Below are positions 10,701-21,460 of a stretch of DNA of 64,000 nucleotides, piece after piece. Within the stretch, counting starts at the first letter, position 1. Each line of letters starts with the position of its first letter. Position numbers and translations under genes: made by a program. The notes below the pieces were generated by a model that ran no database searches, was not told the origin of the DNA, and saw only the letters and a list, made by a program, of their open reading frames with translations. Source of the DNA: Stictocephala bisonia (lineage: Eukaryota > Arthropoda > Insecta > Hemiptera > Membracidae). The stretch spans positions 447,947-511,946 of the forward strand of contig JAQJVL010000416.1 in NCBI GenBank assembly GCA_035578905.1, read 5' to 3'.

Positions 10701-13700
10701 CAGGGGCAAGATAATAATAATTTAAAACACGAGAAGGGATAAATAAATCTAATTGGTGGTTGTGAACAGGTAATTACAAAGGCAGTTGAATGTCAATTAG
10801 TTGGATATCAGGGCCGAACCAATCTGCACGTTACAGTCGTTAGTTGTAAACATACATTAAAGTTTATTGAAGAATGTTAAATAATATTGTTTACATAATG
10901 ATTACAATCAAAACTTTCAAAAAGGACATTAGTTAGGTACATTCAAATAACTTTCAGGTTAAGGCAAACCACTCACCTTTTATACGCGTTATAGATGTAA
11001 TATTTTATAAACAATTGTTATTTTTTATTTACGGTTTTACATTTTACTTAAAGAGCATTGTATAAATTCAGTAAACTTTCAAGGACACAATCTAGTATGT
11101 CATCTACAAATTGTACGAAAGGAACATTTGTGACATTATGATAACTTGTGTAGTACACATATTCTTTCATCCATACGAGTATTCGGGTGTCTGGACATTT
11201 CATTACACTTTTAGGGTAAAACCTGTATTTTTCACATCCGCGAACGATACCTGACTTTTGAATACCAATATATTAGGATGATCGACTAATTCAGCTATTT
11301 CCTCGTTAATGAACATCACTGTATTCGATAAATAAAGACTCATTAGCATAAATGCGTACAAGCACATATTTATTCTTATTGGTGGTTATGGATTGACGAA
11401 CCAGTGAGTTGTACAGAATTGTTAAAATTAACACAATTTCAAACAAATAATTAAAACTTTATTGGTGAGGCCTTTCGATAGAAAGGCTGTCTTCGTCGGA
11501 CACATGAAAAATATTAAATACAAAAAGTAAATAAATATAATATACGCTTATATAAACATATCCTTTTAAAATGTAAACGTTCGAGGCTAAATATATTTAT
11601 TCTTATAAAAATGTTAATTTTATTATGATTTTGAAATCAATATAAATTGCATTTAAATTAATTTTGTTTGAAGTTTTGAAAGTAAAATAGAATTTCGAAT
11701 TTGTCCATATTCTCAGTTTTCAGAATTTGCTTTATTAATGTACCATGATTCCCATGCATTTAAATATCGTGGTGTTTTTATATGTTTTAATAATTTTCAA
11801 TTGTTTTTTTTGTGTTACTATGTCCAGTGTTAGTGCAGGAAATTGCAGCTTTTTCTTCTGATTAAACTGTCTCTTGAAATATTTTTTAATTTTGTTTTTG
11901 TTTGGCCTATGCATTTACTGTTACAGTAATAGAACTTGAGCATTTTGTCCATGTTATACTATTCCAATTTTTGTTTTTTTCTTTAATATGTTTAAGTTTT
12001 TGATTTTTTTCTCTGATTCTATTATATCAACAAAATATTTAAAAAAACACACAAATATGAATATTTCATACAAAACTAACAATAATTTTAAAAATAAATT
12101 TAAAAATCCAAAAGATACTGAAAATGACAAAAATAAATAAGGAATTTATGAAATAAATTCGTTTGACTGTAACAGTAAATACACCGGTCTGTACTTCACT
12201 CGTTGAATAAAGTTGACGCACAGACCTGCCAGCCCATGTCAACTGGCGAGTGCAGTTAATAATAATAATAATAATAAAAAATTTAAAAAAAGAAAATTAA
12301 CAAAGAAAATCAGAACCTTTATTACGATCAAATTTAATCGAGAAGAAAAATCTGCAATTGCCAACCCTTGCATTGTCACTAGACATAGTAACCCAGAAAA
12401 CAATTTAAAACTATTGAAACATATAACAACACCACGATATTTAAACCCGTGGGAATCATCATCATTAATAAAATAAATTCTGAAAACTTATTAAACCAAG
12501 AATATGGACCAATTCAACATTCTATTTTACTTTCAAAACTACAAACAAAATTAATTTAAATTCAATTTATAATGCTTTCAAAATCATAATAAAATTAACA
12601 TTTTTAGAAGAATAAGTATATTTAGCCACGAGAGTTAAAAATTTAAAAGGATATGTTTATATAAGCTTATATTATATTTATTTACTTTTTGTACTTTATA
12701 TTTGTGATGTGTCTGACGATGATAGCCTTGCTATCGAAAGGTCTCACCAATAAACTTTTAAATATTGGTTTAAAATTGTGTTAATTTTAACAATTCTATA
12801 AAAAAAAACCTATTCAGTTCCATATTCAAAGTAGTGAGTTGTAAACAATCTTAATAAATAAATAATTAAATTCTGATTTGATTTATTTCAAAATTTGATT
12901 TGTTTTTACGGAGAATGTACCAATGTACGTGTATGGGCGGGCGGGTGGGTCAGTGCCAATTTACGTGTATGGGCGGGCGGGTGGGTCAGTGCCACTGAAT
13001 ATCTTATTGTCAAGAGAAGAGTGTTGCTCTTCTCTCCTCACATTGCTCTTCACTCAGTGCTTTTTAAATGTTGTCTTCTAATAGCCAAGTAGTTATTATT
13101 AATGCCATTGTACGTGTATGAGCGAGTGATTGGGTCAATACCATTGTACGTGTATGAGCGATTGGGTGGGTCATCACTACTGTACGTGTATGGGCGGGCT
13201 GGTGGGTCAATACCATTGTAGTGTATGAGTGAGTTTCATGTGCGCCTGCGAGGACCCATCTGCAACACCGCAGTATATGCGCAATGGCACACCTATTAGT
13301 CCTTCCACCATGTAATGAACTGTGAAGCTGAGAAAAACTTCCATTTGCTTTCGTATGTATCTTCTGCACCATAACCACTCTTCAGTTTTTTCATCAGTGT
13401 GTCAGTTTTAACAGATTATTCAACATAAATGTACACAAAAATCAATTTTTATCAGGGTAAGACATTTTGTGGAAATTCGTAGACTAGGTTTCTCCTACTC
13501 TTTTCCTCCACCCCACCTTTTACAGGATCTTGGTAATATCCACCCTTCTTCTACAAGATAATGGCAAATCCAGGCGGCCTAGCTGCAAATTGGTCATTGG
13601 TAGCATTCTTACCATTTCTGCCACACCATTATTAGTGGTACATACACTCTTCTTTCATAATATATTAATTGTATAGCCACACGACACTTGGATGTACAAT

Positions 13701-16700
13701 CACCCTCATTGGTCGTGTAACCACACCCCCTTCACACACTACTTTTGTGTCACATGTGCCCTCCTTGTACATGGAGAAAAATAATAATTTATTACTTTTA
13801 TTTTATCATGCTAAAATTTCCTTCGTCCAAATCCATATTAAACAGATTAAGATGTCTTTAAAAATAGTGACAAATGTGTAATTGATTTTTTTGTCTTTCT
13901 ACACCAGCTTTGTTATGGGAAAACAGTCCAAACCCATCAAGGTAAATTTAGTTGGAACTACTGGGGTTTGAACCCGTGACTTTCTGCATTGATGTCAGGA
14001 GTGCTAACAATTAGGCTAGCAAGCGGTTTAGGTTTATAATTTGTTATATCTTATATTTTGATCCTCCGGTTCAATAAATACTAGACATATTTCTATTATG
14101 CAATATTTTGTTTACTCGTAGAGCTGAGCTGCAAGCGGTCCAGCCCCGAGCTCGACGGCTGTGTCAAGGAAGGACTCACCAAGGTCTTCGCCAGGTTCAA
14201 GGACGGTGAGTTGCTCTTTCATTTCTACAACATTTGAGTTATTATTCGCAACGTGACTGAATTAGCCAGATAGCTAGCTACAACTGGTTTTGATACGATG
14301 GTTAACTTTTTTACTACCCGGTTATACTAGTTCTTACTACATGTAATTTGAAAAAGTTGTTTAGAATTTCCTGGCATCACAGTTAACAGTATTTGTTACA
14401 GTATTTCATCTGGCTAAAGTGTTACATTTACATTTAACATTCCGCTACTAAATTACCTTAATTGATATCGTAGCATAATACACCCACAATAAATCTCATC
14501 ATTTAAAAGTGTAGTATTTTTCAAAATTGTAACAATATTAATAAAAATTAAAAATAGTTTCTTAGTTAGCATAATTCGTTTTGGTACAGATACAATAAAT
14601 TGAATGTTACAAAACGCCAATTTATAACAATATAAGTACAAAATGCACAAATATTATGATTTGCATTTTCTTAAATATGAACATTTTCAACAAATTTTGA
14701 AAAGTTACTTTTCAGGGGGAGCTATTCTTTTCTTGCAAGAAATCCTTATTTTTTTACCATAAATCTGACATTTTTACGCCCACCCATAAACAAACTGTGT
14801 ATTACCATAATATTTTTGAATTTTTTTACTTTGTATTTTAATAAACTTTTGTTGTGTGGCAGTCATTTGTATTGAAAAATTAAAAATAATAAAAACAAAA
14901 TAAATACATGAAACATTAAATGAATAAAAACGAGAATAGTTTTTGCCTCGTTTCAAGTATCTCGAACTTTGAATGAATCACGAATAAGGATATTTGATTA
15001 AAAAAATATCTGTGTAGATATAATATGTTATGAAAAGTAACATTGTTCCTAAAGGGAACAATCCAAGCTGTTCAACCAGTACAGTGAAAGTTTAATCATT
15101 TGGTGATGAGGTGGACCAAATTTTACCTTTAGCAATACTAAAATTTAATTTTGAGAGTAATGTGGGCCTGTTTGTAAGAATTATACTGTGAGCCAGATAC
15201 AAAATTGATAATGAAAGTTCAAGTCCAAGCAAACAAATTGTTTAAAGAACAGTTCAGTTGTTCTCTGTCATATCAGGAGGATGGCCCGCAAGGAGTTAGA
15301 AGAAAATCTTAAATAAGAGCATAGTGAGTGAGTGGTATATCAAATAATCAAAGAGTTGGGTCTTTAGTAGTAGAACATAAATATACAAATCCGAACTCAA
15401 AACGTTGGCTCTTTAAGAAATGACGCCGGTTTAAAGTTTTAAAAAGTTACAGTGAAGGTCCTGTTCTAGACGGTTTAATATTCTTTTCTTAGCTCAAGTT
15501 GGGTAAGTTAAACTTTGTAAATGCCTGCAGGACTTGAGAAAAAGTTTTTTAGGGTAGTTGGTGACTCTTCACTTCCAAAGGAGTTCGACAACAATATTAC
15601 AAATAGCATAGTCAAGATATAAATCATTTTAAAGGGGCTGTCTAGCACAGATGAATTTCACGAACAGATTTTAAAAAGGTTGATCCAGTACAAAATGGCA
15701 GATGTTCAACGATTTTCTTTTGGTTGTCGTAAGACATTGCATTAGTGGCCACAATTCAAGTGCATTAATAATCAAAGACAAAATGCTGCAGTATGCATAA
15801 TGAAGTTAGTCATGAAAAAGAGTTAGCAATTCGAACGTTTACTCTCCTAATATTTGGTAAATAAGTATCACTTATTTTCATTCAAATCTTTGAACATCTG
15901 CCATTTTGTACTGAATCAACCTTTTTAAAATCTGTTCATGATATTCATATGTGCTAGACAATCCCTTTACAATGATGTACATCTTGACCTACGATATTTT
16001 ACATATTTTTGTCAAACTTCTTGTAGAACATCATCTATTGAAAATGAAAAATCACCAACTTGAGCTAAAAAAGAATATTAAACTATCTAGAACAATACCT
16101 TTGTTGTAAATTTGTTAAACTTTAAACCCGTGTCAGTTTTTTAAAGGGCCTACCTTTTGAGTTCAGATTTATGGGTTTATGTTCTACTACTAAAGAACTT
16201 TAATATGATGTACTACTCAACCTATGCTCTCATTTAAGATTTTCTTCTGACTCCTTGCGGGCAATCTCCCTGATATTACAGAAAAATGACAGTTACTTCA
16301 AAAAGTAGATTAATAGGTGCAGTAATAGTGTACCAAGTGTTCTTGCTCTATCTGTAATCGTTCAACAAGTATTATCTGTTCCGGTACTTTTCTTCCACAC
16401 GTATGTATATATAGCCATAACATATGGCCATATATATATATATGTATATATATATATAAACAAACACTTTTGATAGAGGTAAAACATCATCAACTGTTGA
16501 ATGATGATGTTATAAAAGTTACGTATAGAGTAGTGGTTTGTTAGTTAATCAATTTCAAGAAAACGTTTAAGTCTCGGTAACTTTCTAAGTGTTAAAGAAT
16601 TATTATTAAATTATGGGATACCTCAAGGTTACATGATATGTGCAATTTTATTTTTAATCTACACGTCTGATCCAAGTGATGAAGTAAATCTCACACAAGA

Positions 16701-19700
16701 TATTATATTGTAAGGTCTACAAATCTTAAGCTTTAAGGTATTGAATGTTTGATATGTTTGTCTGGTTTGTGCAGGAGATCTGGAACTAGGCGTACCACCT
16801 TTGGACCCACTGGAAGTGCCATACTTGTCTGTAAGGCATGATGAAGCCAACCTCACATTAGACCTTACTCTAAAGAACGTGTTCATCTCAGGCTTCACGG
16901 ACATTCATTTGGCTAAAGTTACGTAAGTAATTTTTTTCACTAATGTTCAATGGTCTTTTTGTTGGCCCATCCTTTGTTAAGGAATGATGGGACTGTATCC
17001 TCATCATACTCTTATCTAAGACGTAACATTTCAAGAATTAATCAAGCTTTTATTGAGACTTTGTATACAAATATGTATTAATAGCTTGATAAATGTTATT
17101 CGACTGAACTTGAAATGAAAATCACAATTATTATTTTGTATATAATTCTAAAATAGATTTACAACAATGGAGATTCAAAAGCATATATTTCCTAGCACTG
17201 AGGCAACCATTCTTCCTGGGAGCTAGGCACTGTTTATGTCATTGAACAGTGGTACATTTATGTCACAACAGTGGTCCCAATGCTCAGACAGTCACACTGA
17301 ATGGTAGTTTGAAATGATTATGAAGTTAAGTTTCTCATTAAATGTCAACTTATTTATTCTGTTAGAGCTATCTTGGTTGATGGGAACAAGTTGGAGGTGA
17401 CAGGGAAGACGCCATCACTGCACATCACAGGGGAGTACTTCAGTGAAGGACGAATCATCACCTTTCCCCTCCACAGCGAAGGCTCATTCTCAATAAATAT
17501 GAGTGAGTTTATGTATCAATGATCACTTAACGAGCTTTAAGCTACTAAAAACAAAAACAAAAACAAATACAAAACTATTTTGTATTTGCATTGATTTGAC
17601 AGAACAATTGGCAATAAGTGGGAATCCGGTTTAATGTCGTAATCGACAAGTACACTGTCACGTAAATATTGTGTTTCACTGTGATTAGTTTTGAATATTA
17701 TATGACAGGAAACTGTGTTATGTCACGTTGTATTGAGATTAAAACCAACCATACAACTCTTGCTTCGTGTTACACGTACCAAGGTTCTTCGGGTTCTTCG
17801 TCCCACGAATGATCAGGTTCCCAACTGTTCAGGTTCCATATCCAACGAGTGTTCAGATGCTCTGTCCCAGGTTACCAACCCCACAGTTGTTCAGGTGCTT
17901 TATCCCGTGGGGTTTGTGTATTTCTCGTCCCAAATTTGATAAGTTACAGGTTCAGCGGTTGTTTAGGTTCCCGTCCAATGTTCCCCATCCTAGAGTTGTT
18001 AATATTCTCCATCCTATGGGTTTCATAATCCTCGTCTCAAAGTTGATCAGGCTCTCTATCCCACAGTTGTTCAAGTTCCCCGTCTCAAATTGGTTTGGGT
18101 TCCCGGTCCCATGGCTGTTCGGGTTGGTCAACTACTTGAAGGAAAGTGATATTGAAAATTTAAATTTGGGGTTTTAAAGAACATAAATATCTTGTGAAAA
18201 TATGACAGTAATGAATGATAAATGAGGATACAAAGTCTCCTTCTATTAGAAAATAGCCTTGTGTCAATATGATTTGCTTAAACGATTTCTGATAAAAAAA
18301 ATTCGGATTGTGGAATTTATCGTGTGTTTCTGGAAATGGGATTGACTACTAAACAACTAACAATAACTATTTACTTCTTGTTATATGTAATATCAAGGCT
18401 AGATTATAACATTACAGTTACATGTACGTACGTGGTTACAGCGGAAGTAACATCCTCCTGGGTGGTGTACTTCAAGGAAATGAACATCAATGGCACTGAC
18501 TACCTGCAAATTGATGGTTTCAACATCGACATGATGCCCGTCAACACATCCTTCAAGCCCGCCCAGCAGCTAGACGGCGACAACAGACTAGGTAAGCATA
18601 ATAACCTAAACTTGTTGGTAACAGTTTTAGAGTACTTGTGAGAGAGTTTCTTTAAACCCATTGTGTTAGTGGAAGTCTATGATTATCAGGCCTGGCAAAC
18701 AAGATCTGGGAGGGAGGTCGTATTTTGTGATACTGAAGATCTCTCCATTGTCCTGAGATAGAGTGTATGAGTTATATTTATTTTTGGTTTTATAGTCAAT
18801 TGTTATAGTTAGACAGTCTCTTAAGTCAGTCAATTTCAGAAAGTAAAATACTTCACACGAATATTAATCTATACTCTCATATTCACTTAAAATATAAATT
18901 AGATTCTGTCATTGTTATTCTGGTCTCCCTAACAATCAGGATCCACTCTGAAATTATTTTGCAGTGCAATATTTTTTTATTTTGGAGCTAATTAATTATA
19001 ATCGTACGTTAAATTGGGATAGGTTATGCTAAATCAGGTTAAGTTAGGTTATGAAGGTAGGGTAATTTTATGTGGCCGAGGGCAAAGGGTCTCGTCAACT
19101 GATCCTATAACTTGTATTCACATTCAGTGTTCAGGTTCAATGGAAAATCTCTTAAATGAGACATTTCTTTTGTAAAATATACTCTAATCCTCTCTCAACA
19201 TTTAAGATTTCAATAATATTTAATATTTTTTAATTTATCTTATAATTATGTCTCGTAAATTGTGGATGGTAGTATCGCTCAGGAATGAATTGAGAGGTGA
19301 AGTATTCTTTGTAGAAATTAAGGCAGACTTTTCCGCAGAGTAAGTTTCATTAATTACCAGACCAATGCTCAGTGGGCAGCCGAGGGTATCCAATTGGCTG
19401 ACCCATTATGTCTATGGTTGAGATTGAAAAGGGCCTACCTGCAGATTTAAACAACATATGAATGGAAACGTCCAAACTTTAACTAATATGGTTGTTTGTT
19501 TATTTCTATGATGTGAAGAGCCTGGATAAATTGCAAACATTTAGTGTATTTCCAAATTTCTTGAAACATTTAAGGAAAAAAGTAGTCAGTGATAACTCAG
19601 AGACTTATGACTCTGTCATGTTCAATTTAGGGAAAACGGAAAGAGTGCTGATTCTTATTATACCTTTTTTTATTTTTTTTTTACTTTTTGGTAGTTTTAC

Positions 19701-20634
19701 AGAACAGAGGCCTTGTCGATTTTGCTGAAACAATTTTTCATAGTAGATAAATAGCTAAGAAACAAGAATATTATAGGTTTTTTAGTGGAAAAGCCGGAAA
19801 ATTATGAAACTGAGGAAAAATGGAAAAATATTTTTTCCTTAAATATAGCGATTAAACGTTATCGCCGGTATGTGCCCATTTCAGTAAAGTCACATTCTGT
19901 AAGGATAGGGCTAGGTTATGTTATAGGTTAGGTTATGTTATTTTTCAGGACTAAATTCCACATAATCTGAGTACCCATATCACTATACTTAAGGAAAAAA
20001 TATTTATCCGGTTCTCCTCATTTTTGTAATTTTTACAAACATTCTTGTTCCTTAGATAGATACAAATTAGATAAACATGTTTTATGTATCTACTATGAAA
20101 AAAATGCTAGCTGAAAAATTTACAAGGCCCCTGTCCTATATAGGAATTACCTATTTTTAAAATAAAAGTAGTTTTATTAAGACATTACTTTTGAATTATT
20201 CTCTATGTATACAGTATAAAATAGCTACCCACGTTTTGAACTAAAAACAGCCATATATTAAGAGCCTGCAAACTGATATTTAATATTATAAAAGATTTAT
20301 TATCTTATAATTTAGCTTAAGATGGATTTATCAGGTAGTTAGTATTTTAAAACAAAAAAGTCTAAAATTGTGCGTCCAAAGAGTCCAAAGAAGGGTGCGT
20401 CATATCATTTATTTTATTATCGTGTTTCCTCCGAATGATAGTGATGGGGAAATGTATTAATATTACGTTAATTTGTTCGAAGGTGAAGCAGTGGATGAGA
20501 TCCTCAACGAGAACTCCTCCGAGATGTACTCCATCATGAAGGGGAAGCTTTCTGAGGTTCTGAGTGGAGTGCTGACGGAGCTGGCCAATCAAGTGCTGAA
20601 GCAGGTGCCCGAGACAGAGTATCTGATGCCTTAG
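7671..20634 (+). CDS. Takeout-like / juvenile-hormone-binding-family secreted protein, six coding exons
   Basis: Joined exons 7671-7743, 14122-14205, 16775-16922, 17366-17502, 18442-18591 and 20483-20634 give 744 bases, an uninterrupted 247-residue protein plus TAG. All five introns are GT-AG. Residues 1 to about 19 form a signal peptide (hydrophobic run, cleavage likely after STA). C28 and C38 are the only cysteines and match the family's N-terminal disulfide pair. The GDLELGVPPLDPL motif at 53-65 is the family hallmark, and a long predicted helix closes the protein. Family members are extracellular carriers of hydrophobic ligands such as juvenile hormone, linked in flies to feeding and circadian output. 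The ligand here is unknown. The length is typical for the family (about 240-250). Introns 1 to 5 hold much of the repeat content described below. The ATG at 7671 is the first in frame and gives the signal peptide. Confidence 0.93.
7945..10521. repeat. 36-bp tandem satellite, 71 full units, in takeout intron 1
   Basis: From 7945 to 10500 the sequence repeats with an exact 36-base period (71 units plus a partial one), most units carrying GTCGAC. Units differ mainly at a CCCAGACC / CCCAAACC / CACAAACC segment and at a CCACAGGG / CTACATGG end. Some variants recur at multi-unit spacing: the unit with ACATGCCC is at 9571 and 9967 (396 bp, 11 units), and a rare TCACAACATG variant recurs 360 bp apart (near 8257 and 8617). 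Because 36 is divisible by three, open frames of hundreds of codons exist on both strands. They have no start context, no signal and repeat compositions typical of spurious frames, so I do not call them genes. Confidence 0.97.
10522..11402. other. Rest of intron 1 between satellite and PLE-like insertion
   Basis: AT-rich intronic sequence with no repeat or coding signal that I can recognise. Confidence 0.5.
11403..12843. mobile_element. Penelope-like (PLE) insertion with long inverted arms and 11-bp target duplication
   Basis: AGTGAGTTGTA is repeated at 11403-11413 and 12833-12843, flanking the insert. The ends 11416-11431 and 12781-12796 are exact reverse complements, and the two arms remain alignable for about 300-370 bases. 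Each arm carries a hammerhead-like stem-loop near its outer end. The middle (12213 to about 12560, plus strand) encodes a lysine-rich stretch and then ILLSKLQTK-like text that could be a relic of the GIY-YIG endonuclease end of a PLE, but this is weak. The centre also holds nested short palindromes around 12190-12260 and an (AAT)n run. It lies in intron 1 of the takeout-like gene. Confidence 0.6.
12713..12739 (+). ncRNA. Hammerhead-ribozyme-like core in right arm of PLE-like element
   Basis: CTGACGA (12713-12719) fits CUGANGA. T12720 is unpaired, GATAGC/GCTATC forms a perfect six-pair stem with a three-base loop, and GAAA follows at 12736-12739. The corresponding left arm (about 11478-11500, minus strand) has CCGACGA in place of the box, so only the right arm keeps the core. 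Cleavage activity is unproven. Confidence 0.45.
12921..12996 (+). repeat. Dispersed ~36-bp G-rich minisatellite, locus 1 (two units)
   Basis: Two units start at 12926 and 12962, exactly 36 bases apart. Each has TACGTGTAT followed by four G-triplets separated by single bases (12935-12949 and 12971-12985), a textbook G-quadruplex pattern. Located in intron 1 of the takeout-like gene. Confidence 0.9.
13106..13228 (+). repeat. Dispersed G-rich minisatellite, locus 2 (about 3.5 diverged units)
   Basis: TACGTGTATG followed by GCG-rich text and TGGGTCAATACCA recurs about every 35 bases. The G-tracts are partly lost here compared with locus 1, 110 bases upstream. Confidence 0.85.
13890..14030 (-). 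mobile_element. tRNA-derived SINE-like fragment
   Basis: Read on the minus strand, a box-A-like TAGCCTAATTGTTAGC (14003-14018) is followed by a box-B-like GGGTTCAAACCC (about 13963-13975) at tRNA spacing. The acceptor ends do not pair, so this is not a functional tRNA gene. A SINE head or tRNA pseudogene in intron 1 fits best. The left boundary is a guess. Confidence 0.5.
14122..14205 (+). CDS. Takeout-like gene, coding exon 2 (cysteine pair)
   Basis: Encodes residues 25-52, starting ELSCKRSSPELDGC. The two cysteines nine residues apart are the conserved pair of the family. The acceptor is TAG at 14119-14121 and the donor GTGAG after 14205. The exon is GC-rich against very AT-rich introns, which makes it easy to see. 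Confidence 0.92.
14557..14662 (-). repeat. Partial copy of the repeat at 38490-38860 and 55620-56000
   Basis: The text from TTAGCATAATTCG to ATTATGAT matches the outer part of the two longer copies with moderate divergence. It stops before the hammerhead-like stem-loop. Located in intron 2 of the takeout-like gene. Confidence 0.65.
15255..16290. repeat. Large fold-back element in takeout intron 2
   Basis: Two arms of roughly 450 bases (about 15262-15735 and 15870-16290) are imperfect reverse complements. The outer part pairs CCCGCAAGGAGT at 15286-15297 with ACTCCTTGCGGG at 16250-16261, and the inner part pairs sequences around AAAATGGCAGATGTTC. The loop is only about 130-150 bases. No transposase frame is present, so this is a non-autonomous fold-back/MITE-like element or an inverted duplication. 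In the pre-mRNA it would form a very long hairpin. Confidence 0.8.
16430..16457. repeat. (TA)n microsatellite
   Basis: Alternating TA with one interruption, in intron 2 just upstream of exon 3. Confidence 0.9.
16775..16922 (+). CDS. Takeout-like gene, coding exon 3
   Basis: Encodes residues 53-101 and two bases of codon 102, beginning with the GDLELGVPPLDPL motif. The acceptor is CAG at 16772-16774 and the donor GTAAGT. The exon ends in phase 2. Confidence 0.93.
17366..17502 (+). CDS. Takeout-like gene, coding exon 4
   Basis: Completes T102 and runs to M147. It contains the alternating hydrophobic strands expected of the family's beta-barrel (AILVDGNKLEV, SLHITGEYFSEG). The donor GTGAGT follows 17502. 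Confidence 0.92.
17785..18130 (+). repeat. Degenerate ~27-bp minisatellite in takeout intron 4
   Basis: Diverged units of the type GTTCAGGTTCCC followed by GTCCCACAG-like text recur through the interval. The open frame that spans it (17767-18177) is repetitive and has no domain, so it is not called. Confidence 0.6.
18442..18591 (+). CDS. Takeout-like gene, coding exon 5
   Basis: Encodes T148-L197, including YFKEMNINGTDYLQIDGF, which corresponds to the family's central strand region. The acceptor is ACAG at 18438-18441 and the donor GTAAG follows 18591. Confidence 0.92.
19690..20165. repeat. Fold-back repeat with TAGGTTA core, in takeout intron 5
   Basis: The left end (AGGCCTTGTCG...CATAGTAGATA...AAGAAACAAGAAT) is the imperfect reverse complement of the right end (ATTCTTGTTCC...GTATCTACTATG...ACAAGGCCCC). 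Arms of about 130 bases flank a centre with several TAGGTTA words (19910-19942). A related copy lies at 55060-55575. Probably a MITE. Confidence 0.65.
20483..20634 (+). CDS. Takeout-like gene, terminal coding exon 6
   Basis: Encodes G198-P247 and the TAG stop at 20632-20634. The sequence is helix-rich (ILNENSSEMYSIMKGKLSEV), matching the family's long C-terminal helix. The acceptor is AAG at 20480-20482. Confidence 0.9.
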
Positions 20635-21460
20635 GGTTGTACCACTGAAAATCAGCTTCACAATTCCTGCAATTTTGACGCTTAAACTCCAAAACTAATA
20701 ACTTATATAATCACAGAACAAGTATATATTACTTGCCCTGTGGCTTTAGACGCAGCAAAGGGAAATGGTGGACACCAGTTTACTTTCGCTCAACCCCCCC
20801 CCCCCTCCCTAAAAGATCTTAACATCTCAAATATAAAATTGCGACATATTCGGCTGTATACCACAGTAAAGTTGTTAGTAGATAGTGAATATGATTTTTG
20901 TATTGGAGTATAAAAACGATTTGAGTGACACCCAGGGGGAGGGAGGGGGAGACTGTCAACATCGTAAGGGTGTCTAGGAGGCCAATTATTGTTGTATAAA
21001 TTAACGCACATTTCTATACCTGGAGTACCTAAGATAGTGAAGGTTAAGATAAAAATCTGAATAGATTATAGACAATAATAAAATTGTACTTAGATGTATT
21101 TCACTACTCAAATCTAACTTGCAATTAATTGTTAGAAGCCACGAGTTAAACATAGTAATTTAAAATGTAATCTTTCAGTATTAGGAAGATATATTTCGTA
21201 GTAATTAGATTTGTTCGATTATTTATCTTTAATGATAGTGTTATTACTGTAGGAATTTAGATAAGTGTCATTTAACATTATTATATAAATTTGTAAAGCT
21301 TCATTAAATGATAATGAAGAGTGTTTTTATACATAGTTCGTTGATATGGATGATGGATGCTTACAATTAATTGTACGAACGCATTTCTCAATGATTGTTG
21401 TTAAGAAGCAAAATTATATTTTAAACGTTTGTAAATTAAGTAAAATAAAAGCACCTCTTT
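20635..21460 (+). other. Probable 3' untranslated region of the takeout-like gene
   Basis: After the stop, AATAAA signals occur at 21077-21082 and 21444-21449, either of which could end the transcript. A run of 12 C lies at 20794-20805 and a G-rich GGGGGAGGGAGGGGGAG stretch near 20935-20951. Confidence 0.4.

Noticed and set aside
13958..14025. Functional tRNA gene
   Set aside because: Boxes A and B are present but the acceptor stem does not pair and the anticodon arm is poor; a SINE or pseudogene is more likely.
17767..18177. 136-codon frame in intron 4
   Set aside because: Lies in a degenerate minisatellite between two well-supported exons.
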